Notes under the pieces: model-generated
The model's input: the letters and a program-made list of their open reading frames with translations, nothing else
The model's database searches: none
Told to the model about the DNA's origin: nothing
Translations under genes and position numbers: made by a program
NCBI GenBank assembly: GCA_024703855.1
Contig: CP087965.1
Location: forward strand, 1,310,001-1,374,000
Direction of reading: 5' to 3'
DNA from: Polaromonas sp. P2-4
GTDB taxonomy: Bacteria; Pseudomonadota; Gammaproteobacteria; Burkholderiales; Burkholderiaceae_C
DNA length: 64,000 nt
Shown: in pieces, positions 1 through 11,193 of the stretch
Position numbering within the stretch: the first letter of the stretch is position 1
How the letters are laid out: each line of letters begins with the position of its first letter

Positions 1-3000
1 GCCGTAGTGAGAGAGGCCTTGCAGGCAGCTGGGGCAGCTGGTCAGAATCTTGACGTTTTCTTTTTCGCCCAAGGCTCCCGGGGCGCGCAGCTCGGCCTCA
101 CCTTTTTGCAACTCTTCTTCCTTGCGGAACCGGATCTGGGTCGAAATATCAGGACGCGTGACACCCAGCGTGCCCGACTCACCACAGCAACGCTCGTTTT
201 TCAGCACGTTGTCGCCGAGCAGCGCCTTCACCGTCTTCATCGGTTCCTGCAGCTTCATCGGGCTGTGGCAAGGGTCGTGATAAAGATAGCCTTGCCCTGT
301 TTTCAGGGTGATGCCTTTTTCGAGCAGGTATTCGTGGATATCGATGATGCGGCAGCCCGGAAAGATCTTCTCGAACTCATAACCCTGCAGCTGGTCGTAG
401 CAGGTACCGCAACTGACCACCACCGTCTTGATGTCGAGGTAGTTCAGCGTGTTGGCCACGCGGTGAAACAGCACGCGGTTGTCGGTGATGATTTTGTCGG
501 CCTTGTCAAACTGGCCACTGCCGCGCTGCGGATAGCCGCAGCACAAATAACCCGGTGGCAGCACGGTTTGCACACCGGCATGCCACAGCATGGCCTGCGT
601 CGCCAGACCGACCTGCGAAAAGAGTCGCTCCGACCGCAACCCGGGAAGTAAAACACCGCTTCGGTTTCAGCCGTCGTGCTTTTCGGATTGCGAATGATGG
701 GCACGTAATCTTTGTCTTCAATGTCCAGCAAGGCACGGGCGGTCTTCTTGGGCAAACCGCCGGGCATTTTCTTGTTGATGAAGTGAATCACCTGCTCTTT
801 GACTGGCGACTTGCCCACCGTGGCCGGCGGCTTTGTGGTCTGCTTGCGCGCCAGGCCCCGCAGCAGGTCATTGGCCAGGCGTTGGGCCTTGAAGCCCACG
901 TCAACCATGGCGCTGCGCATGAACTTGATGGTTTGCGGATTCGTCGCATTCAGGAAGAACATGGCGGCGGCGTTGCCGGGCCGGAAGGACTTCTGGCCCA
1001 TCTTGCGCAGCAGGTTGCGCATGTTCATCGACACCTCGCCAAAGTCGATATCGACCGGGCAAGGCGTCAGGCACTTGTGGCACACCGTGCAATGGTCGGC
1101 CACATCCTCAAACTCTTCCCAGTGCTTGATGCTGATGCCGCGCCGGGTTTGCTCCTCATAAAGGAAGGCTTCAACCAACAAGGACGTGGCCAGAATCTTG
1201 TTGCGCGGGCTGTACAGCAGGTTGGCGCGCGGCACATGCGTGGCACACACCGGCTTGCATTTTCCGCAGCGCAGGCAGTCTTTGACACTGTCGGCAATCG
1301 CGCCGATATCGGACTGCTGCATGATCAGCGACTCATGGCCCATCAGGCCAAAGCTGGGCGTGTAGGCATTGGTCAAATCCGCAAAAAGTGATTCCGGGAA
1401 GCCATTCTTAGAGACACTTTTGGCCTCTAGCCCTTTATTTACATACGCGAGTAGCTCCTGATTTCGTAGCAGCTTGCCTTTATTGAAACGCCCTTCCGGG
1501 TCAACCTTGGCCTTGTAGTCAGCAAAGGGCTGGAGCTCTGCGTCGGTCAAAAACTCCAGCTTGGTGATGCCAATGCCGTGCTCGCCCGAAATCACACCGT
1601 CGAGTGAGCGCGCCAGCACCATGATGCGCGCCACGGCTTCGTGTGCGGTTTGCAGCATTTCATAATCATCGCTGTTGACGGGCAGGTTGGTGTGTACATT
1701 GCCGTCACCCGCATGCATGTGCAAAGCGGCCCAGACGCGGCCCTTGAGCACGCGTTTGTGAATCGCATTGCACTCCTCAAGAATCGGCGAAAATGCCCCA
1801 CCCGTGAAAATGGCCTGAAGCGGAGCCCGCAACTGGGTTTTCCAGCTGGCACGCAGTGAATGGTCTTGCAACTGCGGAAACAAGGTCTCCACGCCCTGTA
1901 GCCAGCCCGCCCAGAGGGCACGCACTTCGGCCACCGTGGCGAGCGCCTGAGCGACCCGGTCTTCCAGCAACTCGGCTGAAGGAATGTCGTTGGCATCGTC
2001 TGATTTACCCAGGGGCAGGTTGCCCTTGAAAAGACCTCGAGCTCGTCACACAGCTTGATCTTGTTGCGCAGGCTCAGTTCAATATTGATGCGCTCAATAC
2101 CGTCGGTGTACTCCGCCATGCGTGGCAGCGGAATGACCACGTCCTCGTTGATCTTGAAGGCGTTGGTATGCCTGGAAATAGCGGCAGTGCGTTTGCGGTC
2201 CAGCCAGAACTTCTTGCGGGCGTCCGGGCTGATGGCGATAAAGCCTTCGCCGTGACGCGAATTGGCAATACGCACGACTTCCGACGTTGCCCGCGCGACC
2301 ACGTCGGCATCGTCGCCGGCAATGTCGCCAAACAACACCATCTTCGGCAGGCCGCCGTGTTTTTTCGACTTGGTCGCGTAGCCGACCGCCTTCAGATAGC
2401 GGTCGTCCAGGTGTTCCAGCCCGGCCAGGATGGCGCCGCCGCGCTTTTGCTCGGCAAACATGAAGTCCTTGATCTCAACGATGCTGGGCACGGCATCTTT
2501 GGCATTGCCAAAAAACTCCAGGCAGACCGTGCGCGTGTGCGCCGGCATGCGGTGCACAATCCAGCGCGCTGGTAATCAGACCGTCGCAGCCTTCTTTCTG
2601 GATACCCGGCAAGCCGCTCAAAAACTTGTCGGTGACGTCCTTGCCCAAGCCCTCCTTGCGAAAGGTCTTGCCGGGAATATCCAGGCGTTCGGTACGCACG
2701 GGTGTCTTGCCGTCGGCTTCAAAGTACTTGAGTTCAAAACTCGCCATCTCGGCGTCGTGGATCTTGCCGAGGTTGTGGTTCAGGCGCGTGACTTCCAGCC
2801 ACTGCGAATCCGGCGTCACCATGCGCCATGAAGCGAGGTTGTCGAGCGCGGTACCCCACAGCACGGCCTTTTGCCGCCCGCGTTCATGGCGATGTTGCCA
2901 CCTATGCAGGACGCCTCGGCCGAGGTCGGATCCACCTGCAAACACAAAACCGCCGCGCTCTGCCGCATCGGCCACGCGCTGCGTGACCACACCGGCTTCG

Positions 3001-3794
3001 GTCCACACGGTGGCCACTGGCTGCGCAAGGCCAGGCAATGACACCATCTCCACTTCGGTCATGGCCTCCAGCTTTTCGGTATTGATGACGGCCGACTTCC
3101 AGGTCAGTGGAATGGCGCCGCCGGTATAGCCGGTACCACCGCCACGAGGAACAATCGTGAGCCCCAAGTCAATACAGCCCTTGACCAGACCGGCCATCTC
3201 CAACTCGGTATCAGGGGTCAGCACCACAAACGGGTATTCCACACGCCAGTCAGTCGCATCCGTCACATGCGACACGCGCGACAGCCCGTCAAACTTGATG
3301 TTGTCCTTGAGGGTCAGCTTGCGCAGCTTGCGTTCGGTCTGGCGACGCAGGTCGGCCATGGCTTCGAAGGAGCTTGAGAAACGGCTTACCGCGTCGTGGG
3401 CAGCGTCCAGCAATTCGCCGACGATGGCATCACGCTGGCTGTCGGCATCAGGTGTGCGGCGTTTTTCAACCTCGCCAAGGCGATGCTGCAAGGCCTCCAC
3501 CAGCAATTTGCGGCGTTTGGGGTTATCCAGCAGGTCATCCTGTAAATAAGGATTGCGCTGAACCACCCAGACATCGCCCAACACTTCATACAGCATGCGT
3601 GCAGAGCGGCCGGTACGCCGTTCGTCGCGAAGGCGATTCAGCAGGTCCCAGGCACGCGCACCCAGTAGCCGAATAACCACTTCACGGTCGGAAAAAGACG
3701 TGTAGTTGTAGGGAATTTCGCGGATGCGAGCTTCGTCGGGCTTTGCGTCATCGGCAAAAGCATGGAGTTCTTGAAGGGTAGTAGGGGCGTTCAT
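1..3794 (-). CDS. Large FAD/FMN-linked oxidoreductase with 4Fe-4S and CCG domains (3' end outside window)
   Basis: This is a glycolate oxidase/D-lactate dehydrogenase-like fusion of about 1,280 residues; its physiological substrate is unknown. In order it has an N-terminal DUF3683-like region (to about 190), an FAD-binding-4 domain with [11 protein letters not shown] near 216-226, an FAD-oxidase C-terminal domain with HMHAGDGN and SGEHGIG, two 4Fe-4S clusters (CLRCGKC, CTVCHKC) and cysteine-rich CCG motifs (FPGCG, CGTC, CCGESG). The frame breaks near 635, 2030, 2567, 2877 and 2945. Each is repaired by one small indel, and the domains continue in the next frame, so I suspect sequencing errors rather than decay. 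A copy of the 48-nt dispersed element lies in the linker between the oxidase and Fe-S parts. The last codons run off the left edge. Confidence 0.85.
1423..1470 (-). repeat. 48-nt two-hairpin element, coding copy inside the FAD oxidoreductase
   Basis: This stretch aligns without gaps to the 48-nt dispersed element. It begins with the conserved end GCCTCTAGCCC and closes with GTAGC; about 33 of 48 positions match the consensus. On the gene strand it encodes the linker segment read [16 protein letters not shown], just before the first 4Fe-4S domain. It is diverged but keeps the full length. Confidence 0.6.
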
Positions 3795-3948
3795 CGTGAA
3801 TATTCAGCGGCGTAAGACAGGGGTCCAAACCTACGTCCAGCACTGTTGCCTCATATTATCGCAGCGCAGCATTGGGCCGTGCACCTCGATTAATGACCTC
3901 GTAGAAACCCCGCTTGTTAAGAAGACACCAAATCGTTTAAAACCGATT

Positions 3949-3994
3949 GTCACAAACAGTTTTTAGACTGTGTCATTTAAATAACGCTCAACAA
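3949..3994 (+). promoter_or_regulatory. Possible PhoB-type operator and promoter of the ugp operon
   Basis: TGTCA occurs at 3949 and again at 3971, exactly 22 bp (two 11-bp periods) apart. PhoB binds repeats of CTGTCAT with 11-bp phasing, and ugp operons are classic PhoB targets in enterics. A weak -10-like AACAAT sits at 3989. The middle repeat is not recognisable, so this is only suggestive. A good ribosome-binding site, AGGAG, lies at 4007-4011 before the ugpB start. Confidence 0.3.
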
Positions 3995-4016
3995 TGCGTC
4001 CAATTCAGGAGTTTTA

Positions 4017-5341
4017 ATGAAAAACCGTTTATCAGCGCTCAACTTGTCAGCGCTCAGTTTCGCTGCGTGCGCCCTTTTTGCGCCCCTGGCCAGCCAGGCC
4101 CAGACTGAAGTTCAGTGGTGGCACTCCATGACCGCTGTCAACGGCGAATGGGTCAATGACTTGGCCAAAGAATTCAACGCGAGCCAGAAAGAATACAAGA
4201 TCGTGCCGACCTTCAAAGGTACGTATGACGAATCTCTGGCGGCCGGTATTGCCGCGTTCCGTGCCGGGAATGCACCCACGATATTGCAGGTGTATGAAGT
4301 GGGCACCGCCACCATGATGGCCAGCAAGGGGGCCATCGTGCCGGTTGCCAAAATCATGAAAGATGCGGGCTACAAGTTTGATCCGACGTCCTATGTCTCG
4401 GCAGTGGCTGGTTATTACACCGCGCCGAATGGCCAGATGCTGAGCTTCCCGTTCAACAGCTCGACCACGATTTTCTACTACAACAAAGATGCCTTCAAAG
4501 CCGCGGGCCTTGACCCCGAGAAAGCGCCAAGCACCTGGCCAGAAGTCACGCTGGCCGCAGCCAAACTCAAGGCCTCGGGCCACAAGTGCCCGTTTACCAC
4601 GGCTTGGCAAGGCTGGACCCAGCTTGAAAGTTTCTCGACTTGGCACAACGTCGAATTCGCGAGCAAGGCCAATGGCCTGGGCGGCCTGGATGCGCGCATG
4701 AAGGTCAATTCACCGCTGCATCAGCGCCACATCGAAAATCTCGCCAACATGGCCAAACAGGGCCTGTTTGTCTACAAAGGCCGCAGCAACGTCCCCGAAG
4801 CGAGTTTCATCTCGGGTGAGTGCGCGATGATCAACACCTCGTCGGGCTTTTACGGCAACGTGGCCAAGAATGCCAAATTTGGCTATGGCCTCGCCGCGCT
4901 GCCCTACTACCCTGACGTAGCCGGTGCACCGCAAAACACCGTCATCGGTGGCGCCAGCCTGTGGGTCATGTCGGGCAAAAAACCTGCAGAGTACAAAGGC
5001 GTGGCAGCCTTCTTCAACTTCATCTCCAGCCCCGAAGTACAGTCCGCCAGCCACAAGCGTACCGGTTACCTGCCCGTCACGACGGCAGCTTATCAACTGA
5101 CGGAAAAATCAGGCTTCTACAAAGAAAAACCGGGCACGGATGTCGCTGTCACGCAGATGATTCGCAAGGTCACCGACAAGAGCCGGGGTATTCGTCTGGG
5201 CAACTACCCCCGATCCGCACGATTGAAGACGAAGAGCTCGAACAAGTCTGGAGCGGCAAGAAGTCCGCCAAAGAAGCCCTTGATACCATCGTGCAGCGCG
5301 GCAACGAGCAGCTTGAACGCTTCCAGAAAGCCAATAAATAG
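4017..5341 (+). CDS. ugpB: sn-glycerol-3-phosphate ABC transporter, periplasmic binding protein
   Basis: The protein captures glycerol-3-phosphate and glycerophosphodiesters in the periplasm for the UgpAEC importer. It is about 441 residues, with a Sec signal peptide cleaved after residue 28 (SQA/QTEV). The mature start VQWWHSM and the segments FPFNSSTT and [11 protein letters not shown] are typical of UgpB in the solute-binding protein family 1. An AGGAG site 5 nt upstream supports the start. The frame breaks near 5208 in a C run (one base missing), and the terminal 45 residues continue in the next frame to the TAG at 5339. It heads the operon ugpB-A-E-C-Q and is followed by a strong hairpin that could favour excess binding protein. 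Confidence 0.93.
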
Positions 5342-5360
5342 TCTTGATTTTCGCCGCCGT

Positions 5361-5381
5361 GGCCGCTCTACGTGAGCGGCC
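5361..5381 (+). other. Intercistronic RNA hairpin after ugpB
   Basis: GGCCGCTC and GAGCGGCC form a perfect 8-bp stem around a 5-nt loop, 19 nt after the ugpB stop. No T-tract follows, so it looks like an RNA-stabilising or processing hairpin rather than a terminator. A weaker stem (CTGCT/AGCAG) follows at once. Confidence 0.5.
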
Positions 5382-5482
5382 TGCTCAATACAAGCAGAGG
5401 CCGGCTGCTAGACTTCCAGCCCTTCCCGCCTTGCGCCTTTAAGGGCCAGGCGTGAGGGTTGTTTCAAATTTGTTGGGGATTC

Positions 5483-6364
5483 ATGGAAAAACGCGTTCTG
5501 TTCCGCTCCGCATGGTTGCCCTGGCTGCTGATTGCGCCTCAGATCATCGTCATCAGCGTTTTTTTCTTCTGGCCTGCGGCACAGGCGCTATTGCAGTCGT
5601 TCCAGGTGCAAGATACCTTTGGCTTGTCCACTGAATGGGTCGGGCTGGAGAACTTCAAAACCCTGTTTAACGACCCGGGTTACCTCGCATCCTTCAAGAC
5701 CACGGCGGTTTTTTCTGTCCTGGTTGCGGTGCTGGGCATCAGCCTTTCCTTGATGCTGGCCGTCTTTGCCGACCGCATCATCAAAGGGGCTCTGTTTTAC
5801 AAAACGTTTTTAATCGTGCCCTACGCCGTGGCGCCCGCTGTGGCCGGCGTGCTGTGGGTTTTCATGTTCTCACCTTCATTGGGTGTGGTGGCCTACGCGC
5901 TGGGCCAGTTCGGCATCAACTGGAACCATCTGCTCGATTCCGGTCACGCCATGACCTTGATTGTGATGGCGGCGGTGTGGAAACAAATTTCCTATAACTT
6001 CCTGTTTTTTCTGGCCGGTTTGCAGTCGATTCCTAAATCGCTGATTGAGGCCGCAGCGATTGACGGTGCCCGCCCCTGGCGGCGCTTCTGGACGATTCAG
6101 TTTCCCTTGCTGTCGCCCACCACTTTCTTCTTGCTGGTGATCAACATGGTGTACGCCTTCTTCGACACCTTTGCCATCGTCGATGCCACCACCCACGGCG
6201 GCCCCAGCCAGGACACGTCGATTCTGGTTTACAAGGTTTACTACGACGGTTTCAAGGCCATGGACCTGGGTGGCTCGGCGGCACAGTCGGTCGTGTTGAT
6301 GGTCATCGTGATCGCCCTGACGGTGGTGCAGTTCCGCTATGTTGAAAAGAAAGTGCAGTACTGA
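5483..6364 (+). CDS. ugpA: sn-glycerol-3-phosphate ABC transporter permease
   Basis: This inner-membrane permease of 293 residues pairs with UgpE. It has about six hydrophobic segments, beginning with the N-terminal helix [20 protein letters not shown]. The EAA loop that contacts the ATPase is visible as [15 protein letters not shown] near residue 195. I chose the ATG at 5483, preceded by GGGG, because it starts at the conserved MEKRVLF; the frame stays open a few codons upstream without a better start. The frame is intact. Directly after the stop comes a tandem pair of dispersed repeats that separates it from ugpE. Confidence 0.93.
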   Translation: MEKRVLFRSAWLPWLLIAPQIIVISVFFFWPAAQALLQSFQVQDTFGLSTEWVGLENFKTLFNDPGYLASFKTTAVFSVLVAVLGISLSLMLAVFADRIIKGALFYKTFLIVPYAVAPAVAGVLWVFMFSPSLGVVAYALGQFGINWNHLLDSGHAMTLIVMAAVWKQISYNFLFFLAGLQSIPKSLIEAAAIDGARPWRRFWTIQFPLLSPTTFFLLVINMVYAFFDTFAIVDATTHGGPSQDTSILVYKVYYDGFKAMDLGGSAAQSVVLMVIVIALTVVQFRYVEKKVQY

Positions 6365-6368
6365 TGTT

Positions 6369-6525
6369 GCCCCCACGCTTGTCGCTTCGCGTACTGTGCT
6401 GCCCCCCGAGGGGGCTGACCTTGCTTGGGGCGGCCCTGCGCTGCGGTCTGTTGCCCCCACGTTCGCTCACTGCGTGTAGCTCTCTGCCCCCCGAGGGGGC
6501 TAATTTTTCTTGGGGCGGCCCTGCG
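6369..6525 (+). repeat. Tandem pair of GC-rich 3'-end repeats between ugpA and ugpE
   Basis: Two related units (6369-6440 and 6453-6525) each start GCCCCCACG, contain the palindrome GCCCCCCGAGGGGGC and end in CTTGGGGCGGCCCTGCG. The first begins 4 nt after the ugpA TGA and has the same orientation as the gene. The same family occurs at 41573-41720, 50797-50882 and 60618-60686, always just downstream of a stop codon. The roughly 200-nt gap it makes inside the operon is otherwise empty. Confidence 0.9.
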
Positions 6526-6571
6526 AAAAATTGTCTGCCCCTTCGCTTACACGCTGTTCAAGGCAACTGCC

Positions 6572-7422
6572 ATGGTTGAACGTAATCCCTGGCTGAGTTT
6601 TCTGGCCCATGCGGTGATGATTCTGGGCGTCTTGATCGTCGCCTTTCCGCTCTACCTGGCCTTTGTGGCATCCACCCACACCGCGCAAGACATTGTGCAA
6701 GCCCCAATGCCCTTGCTGCCGGGCAGCCATTTTTGGGACACCTACAGCACTGCGCTGGTCGGCGGCGGTAGCGGCGCCGGTTCCACGGCACCCGTCGCCC
6801 GCATGATGTGGGTCAGCCTGGTGACGGCGCTGGTCATCACCTTCGGCAAGATCTCGATTTCACTGCTGTCGGCCTTTGCCATCGTCTACTTCCGCTTTCC
6901 TTTCAAGAACTTCTTTTTCTGGGCAATTTTTGTCACCCTGATGCTGCCGGTGGAAGTGCGGATTGGGCCCACCTACCAAGTGGTTTCCGATCTGGGCATG
7001 CTCAACAGCTATGCGGGCCTGACGATTCCCTTGATCGCATCGGCCACCGCCACCTTTTGTTCCGCCAGTTTTTTCTGACGGTGCCCGACGAGTTGGTGGA
7101 AGCTGCGCGCATGGATGGCGCAGGCCCGATGCGTTTTTTCAAGGACATCCTGCTGCCGCTGTCCAAAACCTCGATTGCCGCGCTGTTTGTGATCCAGTTC
7201 ATCTATGGCTGGAACCAGTACCTCTGGCCGCTGCTGGCCACCACCAGCGAAGACATGTACCCGGTGGTCATTGGCATCAAACGCATGATTGCCGGCGGCG
7301 ACTCGCAAAACGAATGGAACGTGGTGATGGCCACCGCCATCCTGGCCATGCTGCCGCCCGCCTTCGTCGTGGTGCTGATGCAAAAGTGGTTCGTCAAGGG
7401 CCTTGTGGATACTGAAAAGTAA
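6572..7422 (+). CDS. ugpE: sn-glycerol-3-phosphate ABC transporter permease
   Basis: This is the second inner-membrane permease, about 283 residues, partner of UgpA and UgpC. Hydrophobic helices start at residue 10, and the EAA loop [14 protein letters not shown] sits near residue 177. The frame breaks near 7058, where a T run in SATATF/LFRQFF is one base short; the C-terminal 120 residues ([19 protein letters not shown] onward) continue in the next frame to 7422. Upstream in-frame codons lie inside the repeat pair, so I start at the first ATG after it (MVERNPWL). It is followed 37 nt later by ugpC. Confidence 0.9.
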
Positions 7423-7459
7423 ACCAAAAAAATAAACAAAAACAGAAATAACAAGCAGC

Positions 7460-8479
<1,020 letters not shown>

Positions 8480-8488
8480 GTGAGTGGG

Positions 8489-9253
8489 ATGCCCGAGCTC
8501 GTGAACGCTGACAACTGGCCTTACCCCCGCTGGATAGCCCATCGCGGTGCTGGCAAGCTGGCGCCCGAAAACACCCTGGCGGCTTTCAAACTGGGGGCCA
8601 GCCACGGCTACCGCATGTTTGAGTGCGATGTGAAACTGAGCGCCGATGGCGTGCCGTTTTTGCTGCATGACGCCACACTGGAGCGCACCAGCAACGGCCG
8701 GGGCATTGCTGGCGAGCAGCCTTGGGCAGCGTTGTCAAAGCTCGACGCGGGCAGTTGGCATTCGCCAGAATTTGCGGGCGAAGCCTTGCCGACGTTGGAG
8801 ACCATTGCCCGCTATTGCCTGGACCAGGGCTATTTCCTGAATATCGAGATCAAGCCCACGCCCGGCCTGGAGGCCACCACCGGCGCAGCCGTCGCCCACG
8901 CCGCGGCCCAGCTCTGGCAAAAGACAAATAAAGCAGCGGTGCCGCCGCTGCTCACCTCGTTTGAGCCCGAAGCACTGGAAGCAGCCCAGGCCGCCCAGGC
9001 GCAGCTGCCGCGCGGACTGCTGCTCGACAGCCTGTGGACGGGCTGGCTGGAAACGGCGCTGCGACTCGAATGTGTGGCCATCGTCTGCAAGCACACCCTC
9101 TGGGACAGCTCCAGTGTGACGCAGGCCAAAAGCGCTGGTTTCAAAACCCTGAGCTACACCGTCAACAACGAGCCGGCTGCCCAGCGCCTGTGGGAGCTGG
9201 GCACCGACGGCATCATCACCGACCGGGTCGACCTGTTCAGCCCGGCGCCCTGA
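8489..9253 (+). CDS. ugpQ: Glycerophosphodiester phosphodiesterase
   Basis: The enzyme hydrolyses glycerophosphodiesters to glycerol-3-phosphate and an alcohol, feeding the phosphate or carbon pools after Ugp uptake. The GDPD signature is clear: HRGAGKLAPENT, then FECDVKLSADGVPFLLHD with catalytic His and metal-binding Glu/Asp, and later IEIKP. At about 254 residues it is the usual size of the cytosolic form, and there is no signal peptide. I chose the ATG at 8489 because AGGTG at 8478 is well placed; a GTG at 8480 directly after the ugpC stop is the alternative. Its 3' end overlaps the convergent amidohydrolase gene by 17 bp. Confidence 0.93.
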   Translation: MPELVNADNWPYPRWIAHRGAGKLAPENTLAAFKLGASHGYRMFECDVKLSADGVPFLLHDATLERTSNGRGIAGEQPWAALSKLDAGSWHSPEFAGEALPTLETIARYCLDQGYFLNIEIKPTPGLEATTGAAVAHAAAQLWQKTNKAAVPPLLTSFEPEALEAAQAAQAQLPRGLLLDSLWTGWLETALRLECVAIVCKHTLWDSSSVTQAKSAGFKTLSYTVNNEPAAQRLWELGTDGIITDRVDLFSPAP

Positions 9254-10115
9254 GCGCCAGCGACTCCCTCACATGGGCGGCGATCACGCCCATCAGTTCT
9301 GACAGGTGAGCGCGCAGCGGCGCAAAACCGGCATGGGGCTCACGCGTGACCTCGTCCATGTAGACTGGCCGGCGAATCTCGACCTGCAGGCTGTGGCGGT
9401 TCAGCCCAGGCCGTCCTATGCGCCCTATCAGCTCGACGCCCTTGTAGGGGTCGTTCACGGCCACGCTGTAGCCAAAGCCGCGCAGGGTTTGGGCCACCAG
9501 GCCGATGAATTCAGGCGCACAGCTTGTGCCGTCGCGGTCGCCCAGCACGAAATCGGCCAGCGGCTGCGCGCTGACCTTGCCCAGCCGCGCATACGCATCG
9601 TTGGGCATGGAGTGCAGATTCAGGTGCCAGACGGCATCGAAGTCGCGCACGCTGGCGTCAATCGCCTGCTGCAAGGCCGCGTGGTAGGGCCGCCAGCAGC
9701 GCGCTATGCGTGAGCGCACCTCGGCAATACTCAGCCGGCGGTCATACAGCGGCGTCTGCGCGTCGAGCCGGCTCCAGACCAGGCCGTAGCCCAGGCGCGA
9801 TTTCTCGCCCGGTGCCAGCGGCTCGGGCCAGGGCCCGTCCAGCAGCGCCGGGTCGAGGTCGCTCAGCGCGCGGTTGGGGTCGATATAGGTGCGCGGAAAA
9901 GTGGCGGCCAGCAGTGTGGCGCCGTGCTGGGGCGCATCGGCCCACAGCACGTCGACATGGGTGTCTTCACCCCGCCGCAAGGCGGCCAGCGGCACGGCAA
10001 AACCGAAATCCGCCGGGTAATCGGTGCCGCTGTGCGGCGAGTCGCAGACCAGGGGCAGGCGTGTTGTGGCCGGCGGCGTCAGCCGCACCGGCGTGTCCAG
10101 GCAGGAAGTCGTCAT
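9237..10115 (-). CDS. N-formylglutamate amidohydrolase family protein
   Basis: This enzyme of 292 residues belongs to the N-formylglutamate amidohydrolase (HutG-like) family, zinc hydrolases that release formate from N-formyl amino acids. Family features are the early DSPHSG segment (about residue 26), DTHVD, RTYIDPNR, and HLNLHSMP near 171. The true substrate is not certain, because no other histidine-degradation genes are here. It overlaps the upstream binding-protein gene by 4 bp, so the two are probably co-transcribed and may serve uptake and cleavage of one compound. Confidence 0.85.
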   Translation of the reverse strand: MTTSCLDTPVRLTPPATTRLPLVCDSPHSGTDYPADFGFAVPLAALRRGEDTHVDVLWADAPQHGATLLAATFPRTYIDPNRALSDLDPALLDGPWPEPLAPGEKSRLGYGLVWSRLDAQTPLYDRRLSIAEVRSRIARCWRPYHAALQQAIDASVRDFDAVWHLNLHSMPNDAYARLGKVSAQPLADFVLGDRDGTSCAPEFIGLVAQTLRGFGYSVAVNDPYKGVELIGRIGRPGLNRHSLQVEIRRPVYMDEVTREPHAGFAPLRAHLSELMGVIAAHVRESLALRAPG

Positions 10116-11085
10116 TCGATGCGGATGTTGGCGACTTTGGCGATGCGACGGTAGCGCTCGATGGCCTGGCGGATCTGGCTGGCAAACTGCTCGGGCGTGC
10201 TGGCCATGGGCACGCCGGAAATACCAGCCATTTTTTCCTTGAAGTCGGCGCTGGCCATGGCCTTGTGCGCCGTCTCGTTGAGTTTCGCGACAATGGCCGC
10301 CGGGGTGCGGGCGGGCGCCACCAGGCCAAACCAGCCGCCCTCGTTCATGTCCTCAAAACCCAGCTCACGGTAGGTGGGCACCTGCGGCAGCAGCGGGCTG
10401 CGCTGCGTCGACAGCACGGCCAGCGGGCGCAGGCGGCCGGCCTGGATATGGGGCAGGCTGGAGGGCAGGTTGTCCGTCATGGCGGTGACCACGCCAGCCA
10501 GCGCGTCGTTCAGCGCTGGCCCCGCCCCCTTGTACGGCACATGCAGCATCTGGATGCCGGCCAGCGACTTGAAGTACTCGATGTTCACATGGCCCAGCGT
10601 GCCGTTGCCGGGCGAGGCAAAGCTGTACTTGCCCGGGTTGGCCTTGCACACAGCGATGAATTCCTTCATGGTCTGGGCCGGCACGCTGGGATGGACCACG
10701 AACACGCTGGGCACTGACATCACGTTGGTGATGGGCAGAAAGTCCTTGAGGGCGTTGTACGGCAGCCTGGCTTGAATGGCCGGGTTAGCGGCGTGGGTGC
10801 TGACCGTGGCCATGCCGATGGTGTAGCCATCGGGCGCCGCCTTGGCGATGGCGTCAGCCCCCAGCGCGCCGCCAGCGCCGCCGCGGTTGTCCACCACCAC
10901 GGGCTGGCCCAGCAATGTGCCCATCTTGTCCGCCAGCAGCCGGGCCACCATGTCGGTGGAGCCGCCGGCCGCAAACGGCACGATCAGCTTGACCGGGCGT
11001 TCAGGATAGTCAGCGGCCAGTGCTGACAAGGGATGGGCAAAGGCGCGGCCGCCAGTGCGGCCAGAACGCAACGTCGATGGACCAT
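10112..11085 (-). CDS. Bug-family (TctC-like) periplasmic substrate-binding protein
   Basis: This is a binding protein of the tripartite tricarboxylate transporter/Bug family, about 324 residues, which captures carboxylates or amino-acid derivatives in the periplasm. Family features are YPERPVKLIVPFAAGGSTD after the signal peptide, VVVDNRGGAGG, SPGNGTLGH and HVPYKGAGPALND. I place the start at 11085 (MVHRRCVLAALAAAP, a proper signal peptide). This needs one missing C repaired near 11030, where the signal peptide and mature domain are in different frames. No TctA/TctB membrane partners are nearby. A LysR gene is divergent 108 bp away and probably controls it. Confidence 0.88.
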
Positions 11086-11193
11086 GAAAAACCTCCAAAC
11101 AAAATGAAAAATGACGAGGGCCATTGTGGGCAGTCTGGGGGTGCCAGAAAAGGGACAAAATAGCGTCAACCCATTACCAACGCTCATAGTTCG

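Noticed and set aside
1..3794. Pseudogene status of the FAD/Fe-S oxidoreductase because of five frame breaks
   Set aside because: The breaks are of the same kinds as in essential genes nearby and the sequence between them is well conserved.
8536..8552. TAGCCCATCGCGG in ugpQ resembling the repeat tail
   Set aside because: It encodes the conserved catalytic HRGAG region and lacks the rest of the element.
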